Source: Steinernema hermaphroditum
Lineage: Eukaryota > Nematoda > Chromadorea > Rhabditida > Steinernematidae
Assembly (NCBI GenBank): GCA_030435675.1
Contig: CM059623.1
Span: forward strand, 13,114,092 to 13,178,091
DNA: 64,000 bases
Direction: 5' to 3'
Every line of letters starts with the position of its first letter. Within the stretch, counting starts at the first letter, position 1. The notes under the pieces were generated by a model. The model did no database searches. It saw nothing but the letters and a program-made list of their open reading frames with translations, and was not told the origin of the DNA. Both the position numbers and the translations under genes were made by a program. Below are positions 21,417 to 31,702 of the stretch, one piece after another.

Positions 21417-22134
21417 CTATCGTTCAAATTTCCTTGGCAAAGGGTTCATTTCGTGCTTTTCGCAGACTTGAAGAGTGACAAGGTCCACATAAAAAGATCG
21501 ATTGGGAAGAGTCTTGTTTTTGACTTCGCACTCTTGTATAGCCTTCCGGTATTTCTTCCTTTCGTCAGCGTTCATGTCTCTCGTCAAACGTGCGCAACCT
21601 AAACAGAACAATAATGAAATGATCTTCATTTTGCCGTAAAATACCTCCTAGAAGCTTGAAGAGATTCAACTCGCGGAATTGATGAAGGAATTCGTTCATC
21701 AATTCTTTGCGAACAAAGCGTATCACCAGAAAGTTCTGTTTCGGGTCCCTGAAAATTCTCTGCACCGCGCGTTCATCCATGCGAGCAGCGGTGAGCAACA
21801 TCTTCACGTGGCTGTCTTGCTCAGCCACCGTTACATTTGGTTTGATTATGAGGGCTTGATCTTCGCGGACCTCGTGCGCCTCCGGGAAGAGTGCCTGGAG
21901 TAGTTCCTCCAAAGCCAGTTGGTGCTCCCGGAATGCGTGCTGCGCCAGAAATACTTGCCGCGTGTAAGCTATCTTTACGGAAAAGCGTGGACCCCGCGCC
22001 AATTCCGAAAGTGTATCGTCGAGCCGGGTTGTTGTCTCCGCGACTTTGCTGCGAAGTTCGTCATAGTTGACCGAAATCTCACTCTGTGGATGACATCTTC
22101 TATCCATTGCTTTGGAATATTTCCAGTGTTTCAC
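21417..22134 (-). CDS. Helical protein of unknown function
   Basis: Two exons, 22134-21645 and 21598-21417, join in phase across a 46-nt intron to about 223 aa. The first exon is rich in Glu, Leu, Arg and Gln with heptad-like spacing (LRSKVAETTTRLDDTLSEL), suggesting coiled coil. The second is short and basic with three cysteines. The intron itself reads open as a signal-peptide-like start (MKIISLLFCLGC), so 21,629-21,417 could instead be a separate secreted peptide. No family was recognised. The start may be any of the first in-frame ATGs; an acceptor-like TTTTCAG lies just upstream. Confidence 0.45.
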
Positions 22135-22299
22135 TTGATCTGAAAACCGTAGAAGTAGAGTGACACCGCCCTTTAAGTGAACACATAAGCAAATAAGGAA
22201 AGGAGCGAGCGACTAGGACGGCAAACAGATGAAAAATGTGAGTGTGATAAGGTGCTTTCATAGGTAAATATTGCACTGCTCGAACCGTTCGCAACGTTA

Positions 22300-22985
22300 G
22301 GAGGAGCTAGAGGGTTCACGTTCCGAACGCAGCTTCTCGAGGAGTCGTTTGTAAAGTGATTCGATGGGTGTAGTCGAATGCCGGCCCAACTTCCAAAGCT
22401 TATAAAGGGAGCAGGTCACGGAGGAGAAAAGTAACTAAAGGTTAAGCCATTGATACAACTCGGTAAACGCTTTGTGGAAAACCAACATTATTAGCTAATG
22501 CAAGCGAAACAACGAATTGGGATCGGTTGCCTTTTCTTGAGTGCACGGCTTGCTGCCATCGACTAGCTAGCAGTTTGTAATTCCGTTTTTACGACACTAG
22601 CGCAAACATTACTAGCAGGCCAGGGAAGTATGTATTACTTGCGATGATAATTTTATTGATGGAGGAACAAAATCGATATGAAGAGTAAAGCAAAGAAATA
22701 ATCGATGCTCTTTCCTGTTGCCGCTGCCAACAGGTGATCAGGATATAAAACTTTCAAGCGACCACGATAGTCCCTGCGACAAGCCACTACGAAAAGGCCA
22801 ATAAGGGCTGTTCGAAAGCAAGCCTGATCCTACATGTATTATGATCGAACTAGCTCGGTGAAATAGACAATGCTTCTCATATCAATTTATATTATATGAT
22901 CAATTCAATAGTCAACTGGAAGATCTTCAGTAAGCCTATCGTTCAATCCCAAACTGGAAATTACACCGAGGCCATACAGAAAATT
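22300..22985. other. No gene recognised
   Basis: Intergenic DNA with short frames only. It leads into the 3' side of the first secreted-peptide gene. Confidence 0.45.
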
Positions 22986-22988
22986 ATG

Positions 22989-23267
22989 CTACCAGCTCTT
23001 AAATCCGCGATTACACTGCGAATCGTCATCAGGACACAATAGCTGGTATTGCTGAACAGGTTGACGGCTGTTTCCGGACTTGAAGGCGGTATCGGAGTTG
23101 TATTGTCCATTTATGGCCATATCATCAGTAGCTGCTTTGTGCAACGGGTAGTAATTTTGACAATGGTCCTCGTTGAAGAAGGGACAATCATCGAAGATCA
23201 ACGGGCGGCGACGATAATGACAGCTAGCGGAAGCCACAAGAAGAAGACAAATGGAGACAACCTTCAT
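22989..23267 (-). CDS. Secreted peptide, 92 aa (P1)
   Basis: The frame is open further upstream, but the ATG at 23267 is chosen because it starts a clear signal peptide: MKVVSICLLLVASASC, then HYRRRP. The mature part has four cysteines, acidic patches and no known domain. The same signal sequence (LLLVASASC) and a conserved leader (GCGCAAACGTTGGT on the plus strand just upstream) occur in P3 at 25.0 kb, so P1 and P3 are paralogues whose mature parts diverged. Function unknown; secretion is well supported. Confidence 0.65.
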   Translation of the reverse strand: MKVVSICLLLVASASCHYRRRPLIFDDCPFFNEDHCQNYYPLHKAATDDMAINGQYNSDTAFKSGNSRQPVQQYQLLCPDDDSQCNRGFKSW

Positions 23268-23269
23268 GG

Positions 23270-24060
23270 CGCAAACGTTGGTAATATTTTCGCTGAGTGC
23301 AGACCGCTTGCCGACGTGGTTCAAGACACCAGCTGCATAATGCAACAGAGGCGTACAACGTCGGGAAAGAACAGTGCTATTGTGAATTAATTTGTCCATT
23401 CTGCTGGATATCAAGAGGATTGTGTACCCAAAAGCCCATTTAGAGCCTGATCGTTACGAGTCAACAAAAGGAGTATGCAGCAGTAAATGAGTTGATCGTA
23501 TGTGTAATTGGATCGCTAGAGTTTGTCATTGCCTGTTTCTGACATTCACACAAATGCTATAGGATAGGTACCATGAACTGTGTGTCCACATCCTTTCGAA
23601 CGTCGTCATTCAGGAGAAACCGCATGAGGTGTGAGGCATTGGTATCACTTTTCGCAAAATGAGCAAGATGACTCCCTAGTCACTTCAGACCAGCAGTACT
23701 AGATGAAAAATGAGGCAAGGAAATCCTTGAGCCGCCTGAAGACGTTCTATCCTCTTTGAATTCTTCTGCTTATCTCCTAGCAGTGGTCCCGCTGCAGTTA
23801 GATTTTAATTATGTAGGCTTTAACTTGCTGGATTTCTTCTCTGTTCAGCAGAATAAACGTTTCCTCTGTCGCCAAAAGCTTCGTTTTCTCACTGCTAATG
23901 TTTAGAGCACTTCTGCAGGACGCTTCGCCAAGCACAATCACTATGAAGCAAGACTATCATCACTATGACTATTGACTACAAGACTATTATCAACACTTTT
24001 TATTACTTTATCGGCCCAATATTTTTACTTAACATCACTATAAGGGTATCCTATAATATA
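23270..24060. other. No gene recognised
   Basis: Spacer between secreted-peptide genes P1 and P2. Nothing beyond short frames was seen. Confidence 0.4.
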
Positions 24061-24066
24061 AGCAGC

Positions 24067-24294
24067 TTATCCCATTGTCAAATAGCATTGGGGGCACAGC
24101 GCTTGCATTACGAAATCATAGAAACCTTTGAATTTACGGATACAATCAGGGTTGTTCATAGGGCATCGAGGCGGACGCTGGTAGGCGAGAGGGACGGTTG
24201 CGTAGTGTGGTTGATCATCGTAGCTGATGGGACGAGCGACGTAGTAGCACTCCACGGCGACGAGAAGAGCAAACAGGACGAGAATGGCCTTCAT
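24067..24294 (-). CDS. Secreted peptide, 75 aa (P2)
   Basis: Start at 24294 gives a strong signal peptide, MKAILVLFALLVAVECYYV. The mature peptide is Tyr/Pro-rich near its start (YYVARPISYDDQ) and has four cysteines in a C-terminal half (PRCPMNNPDC...LCPQC). It resembles P4 at 26.1 kb in the signal end (VECYYV), in SYDDQ/YENQ and in the C-terminal CPxC, so the two are probably paralogues. No known family; possibly a secreted or cuticle-associated peptide, which is only a guess. Confidence 0.65.
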   Translation of the reverse strand: MKAILVLFALLVAVECYYVARPISYDDQPHYATVPLAYQRPPRCPMNNPDCIRKFKGFYDFVMQALCPQCYLTMG

Positions 24295-24299
24295 GACGA

Positions 24300-24965
24300 C
24301 AGGACGATGGATGTGACGAACAGCGCATCCCATTTTATGTGAAGAATGCACGCAGTGAATTAATTTTTCCTACAAACTTGAACTTAAACAGAGAGAAGAC
24401 GGGACGAAACTCTCAACTGTCAGAATCATATCTTGCAAATAATAGCACGACTATACCACATGAATGCCATATATAAGATAGGCCCTAAACGTATACTCGT
24501 TGTGAGCTGTTTTCCAGGCATGTGATGAGTTTCTATAAAAAAAAAGCAATGGAAAAAAGGGAACGTCATGCTTCATTAGTTCAGTTTCAGGAGCTTGCAG
24601 ATATCACCCAGAAGTAATGAAAGCCGGACACTTGGAAGTAAATAGTCATAACAACAAAAGTCAACAAAACCGTTTGGCGGCGACCTGCAAGTAACGAAGG
24701 ACATAACCTTAGGTCAGATGATTTTGTCGACGGCAGTAAGATTTCAAGTGTACTTAGTCAGTTGATTAACTCTTCCGACTACTATGTTGAAGGACTCCTT
24801 GTCTCGCAGATCAGGTAAAGCAGACATAAGTAACTGCGAAAGCAGTGGTTATCCACTAAACACACTCAGGCACTCCTTAGACTGTACCAATACGTAATTG
24901 CTATGTTTTATTTATTGAAGTTGCAGTGGATAAGCAGCTTTTAACTTTATCTCATCTCCACATCA
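24300..24965. other. No gene recognised
   Basis: Spacer between P2 and P3 with no supported feature. Confidence 0.4.
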
Positions 24966-24969
24966 CAAT

Positions 24970-25224
24970 TTAAACGGCGATCTCAAAATCGGAAAGAGGT
25001 CTTCTCCTTGAAGGATACTTCATGTGGCCGAAGGCGGCATCGACGTCGATTAGTCTATCGCCATTAGGGCCCGGTATAATAGCTATATTATGGCGCTTTG
25101 GGTTGTAAAAGTAGCAAGAATACTCGTCGTCGAACGGACAATTTTCTGGTATGTAGAAAGGGTTAGGAGCAAAATAACAGCTAGCGGAAGCCACAAGAAG
25201 AAGAGCGATGAAGACAACCTTCAT
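24970..25224 (-). CDS. Secreted peptide, 84 aa (P3)
   Basis: Starts MKVVFIALLLVASASC, nearly the same signal peptide as P1. The mature part has two further cysteines (NCPFDDEYSC), matching the P1 motif DCPFFNEDHC in spacing, and a basic C-terminus. The pair CPFxxExxC is therefore the conserved core of this two-gene family. The rest of the mature sequence is not alignable by eye. Confidence 0.65.
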   Translation of the reverse strand: MKVVFIALLLVASASCYFAPNPFYIPENCPFDDEYSCYFYNPKRHNIAIIPGPNGDRLIDVDAAFGHMKYPSRRRPLSDFEIAV

Positions 25225-25684
25225 GGCGCAAACGTTGGTGATACTTGTCCTGTGTTTGGCCGCTTTTTAAGCGTTCTACGTTTGCTGACGTGGCTTAGGG
25301 CACCGTCTGCATATCAAATTGCAATAGTCGGGAGAGAGCCAAAATGTGGAAAACAGTGTGGAGAAGCAGAACCGAGCAGCGCATAACACTACAGTAATCA
25401 ACTGATCAAATAGCACAACGTATCAATTACTCCTACTTCACTCATTTTTAAACATTATCCGTTGATAAGCACGATGCCTCTTGACCAGCGAACATTTTTT
25501 TTGCGCGTTACTGGTTGGATCGATTTCGACACGATTAGTAATGTTCTGCTCGATTTCTTCCGGATTACTAGGAGTCCGTGGAATTCAGTTTTACTATTAA
25601 CGCTAGGCTTATGCTTTTGTCTGCGTACACCGAAGCCAACGCAATCATATGCGGCCTTGCATGACACCGATTAATAGGCAACAG

Positions 25685-26000
25685 AGGATATCACTTGTAG
25701 ACGGCTTCATTCCTGGCGCGGCGTTGATGTCGAACCGGTGGTAGACGGCGCGCTTCACGGGGCATCTGGGAATTGGCGAAACTCCGGAAATGGCGGTCGA
25801 ACTTCTATTTCTCGGGGCGTTTGAGGAGGCTTCTGAGCTCGCATCTGCTACGGAGAGATGAGTCCGTGGTTCGGGGGTTGCGTCTTCCTCAGTGTTGGTG
25901 TCCTCAGAGCGTCGGCGACCTTCAGGATAACACTACTAGTAGACTGCGGCTTCCGGGTGTCCCAATTCCCTCTGGAAGCCGGAACACTCACAACTGCCAC
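25685..26000 (+). repeat. Dispersed repeat R3, copy
   Basis: Shares GTTGATGTCGAACCGGTGGT, GGCGCGCTTCACGGGGCATC and the ATTCCCTCTGGAAGCCGGAA block with 43,950-44,280 (inverted) and 16,200-16,500. The remaining sequence to 26,105 shows no gene. Confidence 0.5.
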
Positions 26001-26110
26001 AGAGTTTGCTGTCTCTCAGTCATGTCAGTGTCACAATATGTATTGCATGCTTAACAATCAAGTGTGGACAGCAGGAAGGTTCAATCTCTTTCATCATCTT
26101 GCATTACATT

Positions 26111-26329
26111 TTACAACAAGGTGCATCCAGGACAGAAAGAGTCATCATCGAAGATATCAAATACGCAGTTAGGGTGGCACGAAGGATATGGATTTGTATA
26201 GTAGTGACGAGCGAGATGAGCAGCCTTAGCACTGTAGCTGTGTTGATTTTCGTAGCCGGCAGAACGAGGAACGTAGTAGCACTCGACGACGACGATGAGA
26301 AGGAGAAGCACGACGACAGCGATCTTCAT
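26111..26329 (-). CDS. Secreted peptide, 72 aa (P4)
   Basis: Begins MKIAVVVLLLLIVVVECYYV, a textbook signal peptide ending like that of P2. The mature part is Tyr/His-rich and ends with CHPNCVFDIFDDDSFCPGC, so it keeps two CxxxC/CxxC pairs. Same strand as its four relatives. No known family. Confidence 0.65.
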   Translation of the reverse strand: MKIAVVVLLLLIVVVECYYVPRSAGYENQHSYSAKAAHLARHYYTNPYPSCHPNCVFDIFDDDSFCPGCTLL

Positions 26330-26334
26330 GGCGG

Positions 26335-26900
26335 CGAGATGGCCGCAGCTGGATGTCTTCCTTTTGTGGGGTGACGGGGACGACCTGAATTAATTTTCTC
26401 AATCTGAGTTCGCTCCTCGCAAAACGACCGTAAACAAAGGGTTTATGGTAACATTCGCTACTATGTGGTCTATCTTCGAGGTGGTATTAGCAGGAGATGT
26501 ACAGTGGCTGACATATAAATAAGAACATCTGCGGTGAAGTATGCTTCGCACGACCCATCTGAAAATTCAACGAATTTACGTATTTTACTGAGATATCTGG
26601 CATTGTACAAGTTGTTGCACCCATCTTTAGCCAACGTCCCCGAGTTCTACCACGACGCTTGTCACTTCGGATGATAGAGCAAAGCATTGATGGGAATTAA
26701 TGGTATCATTCTGGAAGGAGGGCCTCGGTAGACGCGGCGCAAGGCTGTGTCCGCATATCAAAACGCAATTCTCTGGTAAGTTGAACGCTGAAGTTGATGT
26801 AAGCTGAAATGATGCATTTGCCGAATCGTAGCAAATTTAACTTGGTATTACATACACTTACAAATTACACCACATAGCATTACATCAACTTTACAAAAAA
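26335..26900. other. No gene recognised
   Basis: Spacer between P4 and P5; no supported feature. Confidence 0.4.
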
Positions 26901-26907
26901 CCGCTTC

Positions 26908-27150
26908 CTATCCTGTAAAGTAAGGATTCCGTTTAGGAATCCAAGCAAAAAATTCGGACTTCGGCAACGGCTTTTCGTACTCGCTCTTATGAAAACCAGT
27001 TTCATAAAGACGTCGGCATATCGGCAAGCGCGCAGGACATTTTCGAGGAGTGCCATCCCGCTCTAAAGTCATGGGAAGCAAGAGCAGTTTATTACTTTCA
27101 TTGCACTTAACGACGACGGTGAGAAGCAGAAAGATGAGAAGGACCTTCAT
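26908..27150 (-). CDS. Secreted peptide, 80 aa (P5)
   Basis: The ATG at 27150 starts MKVLLIFLLLTVVVKC, a signal peptide of the same style as P1-P4. The mature part is basic, with two cysteines (KCPARLPIC) and several aromatic residues. It does not align with P1-P4 beyond the signal, but position, strand and size place it in the same cluster. Confidence 0.6.
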   Translation of the reverse strand: MKVLLIFLLLTVVVKCNESNKLLLLPMTLERDGTPRKCPARLPICRRLYETGFHKSEYEKPLPKSEFFAWIPKRNPYFTG

Positions 27151-27159
27151 CGTAGCTGG

Positions 27160-28380
27160 ATGACAGCGGTGGAGCTCCTTGTATGGTTGCAATGTAAACG
27201 CAGAATTGATATGCCAACGAAGCTCACGTGAAAATCGAAATTCTTTGGTGCCCACGCATCGTGCACCGCCTAAAATCAGTCATCATTTCTTTTCTCACAT
27301 TTACACAGACGAAATAAATTTCTTCATTCGAAGGCGCATATTCGGACAAAAAGGCATAGATTGGCTATGGGATCCAGTGGATTCCTTTAGCGTTTGGCAG
27401 AGATGTCGGTGACAAATCGCAATTCCAACCGGTTCCAATTCCAAACGATTCCGCTAAGATGAGTTTGATTCTGGGCGCCTGACGATGGTTGAGACCGTTT
27501 GAGAGGAGCAGTACGAAGAGAGTACGGACAACGAGGAACAACGGGCCTGGAGTAACATCCGATTTTCTATCCCTAGTGTATGGTGTGCCGACAGCAAAAT
27601 GGCTCAGTTTGGCTCGGAGCCAGCGTGATGCCAGGTGTTGCGAAATACTGAGCCGACCCATGTGGGCGAGCCGGCTCAGTTTGCATCTTTGCTGAGAAGT
27701 GATCTTGACTCTCGCGTGTGGACGCGTTTGGCATCGTGCAAGGTGCTTTGCCAGTCAAACATTCATCATTCATCAAACGAAGTCGTAATCTCGTATCTCG
27801 TATTCGTTTCAAATGGCGGTCATACAGCTCACATCATCAGTGAAGCCTTCCACAGAGAGTGGATGTATATTGAAGACGTGATAGAAAGCAAATTAACGAG
27901 ATAGAGAGATTCCTAAAACATAAAATCTCCATAGCCGAAATAATGATGATGTGTAAAGGGAGCAAATCGACGGGATTACGGTAGTTTCCCAGGCAGCAGT
28001 CTGCCATGTTGTGACTCGCGCACCGACGATCCAACAACAGAGAAGACCGAACGACCAGCTGACGACCATGCGATCAACCGGAAGTGACGAAGCGCCGAAG
28101 GACTACAAAAGACCGCGCCGACGAACACTCGAGGCCCCGCAGCTACGGTCACAGCACAGCGTTACTTTGTCGCTCTATTTCCCCTGCTAATAAAAGTCTG
28201 AGACTGATATTGAGGCAAACAAGAGACATGAACGGAGGACCCTTTTTGATGTGAAAGAGTTTCGACGAAGTCGAACAGGTTTATGGCGACGGTTAAATTC
28301 GTTTATTTGCGTAACACATTAAATGAACCATACAACGCACAAGTATACCGTTCAACATTGCTTGTACATATAATGTGAGC
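27160..28380. other. Non-coding, possible LTR-like piece near 28.05-28.22 kb
   Basis: No gene supported. The part at 28,030-28,220 is GC-richer than its flanks and ends in CCCCTGCTAATAAAAGTCTG, like the polyadenylation side of a retroelement LTR. No second copy, TG...CA border pair or primer-binding site was identified, so it remains unassigned. Confidence 0.3.
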
Positions 28381-28382
28381 TC

Positions 28383-29490
28383 CTAAGCGGAGCAACTACA
28401 TTTCGAACACGTAATTTTGCTATTGGTAACCATCGATGGGATCCCAGGACCGACTGAGCCTCCTCGCAGTCTCGCGTTGAACACCATTGCCACAATCTGC
28501 TCTCGAATGGTCTTGTTGACAATAACGAGAATCAATCCACCGCCACCATTACCCAGTTGCCAGGTTACCAAAGTGATGAAAATGAAAATAGGCGGAGTGG
28601 GTAAGAACAGGTCACAGATGAACAAGAATCCAGGGATAAAGTTCAAAAGACAAATGAGGCCTGCCTGTTTCAAAAGGTGGAGCTGAGTTTTGAGCTGACT
28701 ATTTCCGCCTGTCGTCTTAAGACGAATAGAGATAATCAGAAAAGTGTACAAAACGAAAAGAGCAGGGATAAGAATGAAGTTGTTATAATAGTTGGGGAAA
28801 TTATTGTAGACCGATCTTTCGACGGGAACGACGTCCTGTGGTACACCCACATACGGATCATAGAGCCACATGATGATATCCGAAGAAAGGGTTAGTGGTT
28901 TCGTGAAGATAGTGAAGTAGGTGGCATAGATCACGACCACCGCCCACCAGAAGAACGTGCGGGAACCTTCAAAAAGCATCATCGACAGTCTTGGCGACCA
29001 GAAGTCGAGGCATCGATTGATGGCCAGGATCGTGCAGTTGAGACATTGCCCACACCAGCCAGCTGGAAAATACACATATATCTGCATTGAAATAGCCCCA
29101 CTTACCAACGCCCAAAATTCCCGCGATGTACTGAACAGTCGGATTCAAGCAGAATACGGTTCCCGTTATCAGCAAATAGCCCGTTATAAAGCCGGTCATG
29201 ATGATGGTCATAATGTCAAAGAGGCCATTGAAGAACATTATTTTAAAGCATGAGTTCTCGAAGAATTGTTTACGGCACATGACCATCAGGCAAGGGACGT
29301 AGGTTATCTGCATGTTGTCCACAGTAAGAACAGAATGTATCGATCAACTTACGAAGTAGACAATTCCCAGACCTAGAACCAGCAAGCCGGTATTGGGCCG
29401 TTGAACAACATATTCTCTCCATTGCGATTCGTTTAGGTAGTCGCACCGATAGAGACGGTCATATTCAGCCTTGTTGAAGTAGATTTCCAT
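28383..29490 (-). CDS. Serpentine chemoreceptor, class T (srt family)
   Basis: Exons 29490-29353, 29307-29106 and 29062-28383 join in phase to 339 aa, the usual length of this family. At least six hydrophobic helices can be read in order, the first at about residues 34-56. Family marks are YRCDYLNESQW before the first helix, the NPTVQYIAGILG stretch, and AGWCGQCLNCTILAINRCLD, the srt counterpart of the TM3 end. Srt receptors are nematode G-protein-coupled receptors found mostly in sensory neurons, presumably for odorants. The tail is short and Cys-rich (CSKCSCSA). The reading frame is intact. It stands alone here, with no other receptor in the window. Confidence 0.88.
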
Positions 29491-29494
29491 GTCG

Positions 29495-30980
29495 ACTGCA
29501 GCCCTGTCCACGCGGCCTCCGTTTTAATAGGCCAGATCGTGAGAAGCAATGACTAAGACACAGTACAACAATCTGTAATTGTCGCCTTTAAACAATGGAA
29601 GAGTGGTAAAAAACATGTTTTGTTTCGGGGTTGGAAGACGGTGAGAGCATTTGCAGTGATAGTGGAAAAGACGTCATAGATGGATGTCGTTTTTCGAATG
29701 AGTTATGAGTCAAGGTAAATGTAGTATTGTGAGGTCACGAACATCTTTTTCGACAAAACGGAAGTAGCAATTATAATAAGGAAGCATTGAATTTTATGTA
29801 GCTGGTGAAGTAAACGTTCTGGACGTTTGATGATTCGCTGCACCATGAATGAACCTGACTGCAAAGAGACGTCCTCTGTTTGTCTATTATTCGGTGTCAT
29901 GCAAGACGTAATGCCTTTGAGTCATGAAATCATGTCGTATACACTTCGCTCCCGGAGATGCTCCACAATTGCGACGTCCACCCCGTCACCCGAGCTGAAG
30001 ATGGATTCGCTTGTTCCACTGTCTCCTGATTCAGATTCCTCGCCTCTCTGATGCCCGCGAACACTGATGAGATCGCCGCGTTGTAGTTTGATGCCATGCG
30101 CTATGTCTAAGCCAGAAGAAAACAGGTGACTACGAGGTGACAATGTGGCTCTTGCGTATATGTGACGTCTCGGAAGACGTAAGCTTTTAATACGAGAAAT
30201 ATAAAAAAAATCTAAAGCAACCAAAAATGTTATTCCGAAAGTAAGAGTGAACTTAAGATAGCAAGATGGGGAATGGCGCTGTTTATAATTTCCGCTAACG
30301 CACTCTCTCCGAAATCGAGCCTCCTACGTTTCCCAGATTGATAATACTCAGCAAATCATTCGGTGCGAGACCACCGGTAGTCTCAGACGTTGATAGAGAA
30401 AATAGCCATCATTCATGGAAAAAAGTCGGGTAAAATCGGTGAAGTAGAACCGTTTTTTTTGGGTTAGTACAAACTGTTTTTGCATTCGAGTGCAAACACA
30501 GTTATTGCTAACTGTAGATGGTTGTTCCGTTTCTTATGGACAAAGTGATCTCGTTTGACAATTAGATTATACAAACCTGTGTAACGCTTTCGAACTTACG
30601 TGACCCTACGGAAACATATCAAAATCTCAAATCACAAACAGTACAGAAATAAGAAAAAACGAAAAAAATCATCGTCAGAGCGTCGAATCGTGAGACAAGT
30701 GGCACGTTTTATGGGAAAGCGCTCGCTATATTGGGCATTACAAAAATGACATGCCCTTATTTTGACGGCTTAAACTCGAAGAAGACCTTAAACTTTCAAT
30801 GCACTTAGGAGGTAGAAAAGAAAGGCTATATCGGCCGTTGACGCACGGAGTCTAGACGTTCGCTGTTGTCAAAAAGTCCGTCAAAACTTCTTGTAAGGAA
30901 CAAGGAAAATACCCAAATAAGGAACCAATATTTAAATGGAGAAAAAAGATTTAAAATTTAAGATTTAGATTTAAAAAGAG
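29495..30980. other. Non-coding with an R3 copy at about 29,960-30,200
   Basis: Contains TGACGTCTCGGAAGACGTAA followed by an ACGAGAAATA tail, the R3 3' end. The rest is AT-rich with no supported gene. Confidence 0.45.
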
Positions 30981-31039
30981 GCTTTAATAAGGACCACCAT
31001 ATCTCATTTGTGTCGGTGGTGATCGGTTCTCAGCTTTCT

Positions 31040-31250
31040 CAGAAATGATTGAGTAAGCGGTCGTTGGCCAAGATGACCACTTTCTGGTTCGTCCCGGTGC
31101 TCCCGCGCTTCCGGAGACTGGCTATAAAAGCCAGCGTGCAAGAGATCACTGACAGACAGTGCTGATCCAACTCGCTGTCCACCGGCAGAGAGTTGGCGGC
31201 GTTGCTCTCTTGCCTTCGCCAGTCTCCTCTGGTACGCGCCGCCAATCTCC
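31040..31250 (+). promoter_or_regulatory. Repeat R2 with TATA box inside a perfect hairpin
   Basis: The sequence CTGGCTATAAAAGCCAG at 31118-31134 places a TATA box in the loop and inner stem of a 6-bp inverted repeat. Upstream GATTGAGTAAGCGGTCGTTG matches repeat R2, seen also at 34,160-34,260 (inverted), 51,380-51,470 and 58,820-58,910. It may be the promoter of a mobile element rather than of a host gene, since no gene follows on this strand. Confidence 0.3.
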
Positions 31251-31702
31251 CCCATGCCCCATTCTCCCTTTCCTAAACTCTATTCATAAACTAGTACCAA
31301 TTAAGGTTAGAGCATTTATTGGGATAACACAAGCATGCCCTAGAGCGCTGAACTCGGACAGAAACCCGGCAAAAATGCTATTCCAAAATCGCCACTGAAT
31401 AATCGTCGTTACTTCTTTATGCACGTCTAGACATCTGTGGTTTAAGCGAACTTAAATATTCTTTGAATATGTCGTAGACCTAGGCTTGACTTAGGCTCCG
31501 GCTTAAGCTTAAGTCTATTGACTTTATGCGAGCCCAAAGGACGAGCTCTCTAGTCTTAACAACAGCGTGACTCGCGTCCAGTCGCTCGGACAATGGATAT
31601 ACGGCGTCCTGTATATCATAGTGTCGTTTATCCGGGAACGAAACTGGTGCAACACAAAACAAGAAACAAAAAGTGAGCTACATGACTGCTATGCAACGTC
31701 CA

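Noticed and set aside
28030..28230. Solo LTR
   Set aside because: An AATAAA-bearing GC-rich stretch is suggestive, but no TG...CA ends, target duplication or second copy was found.
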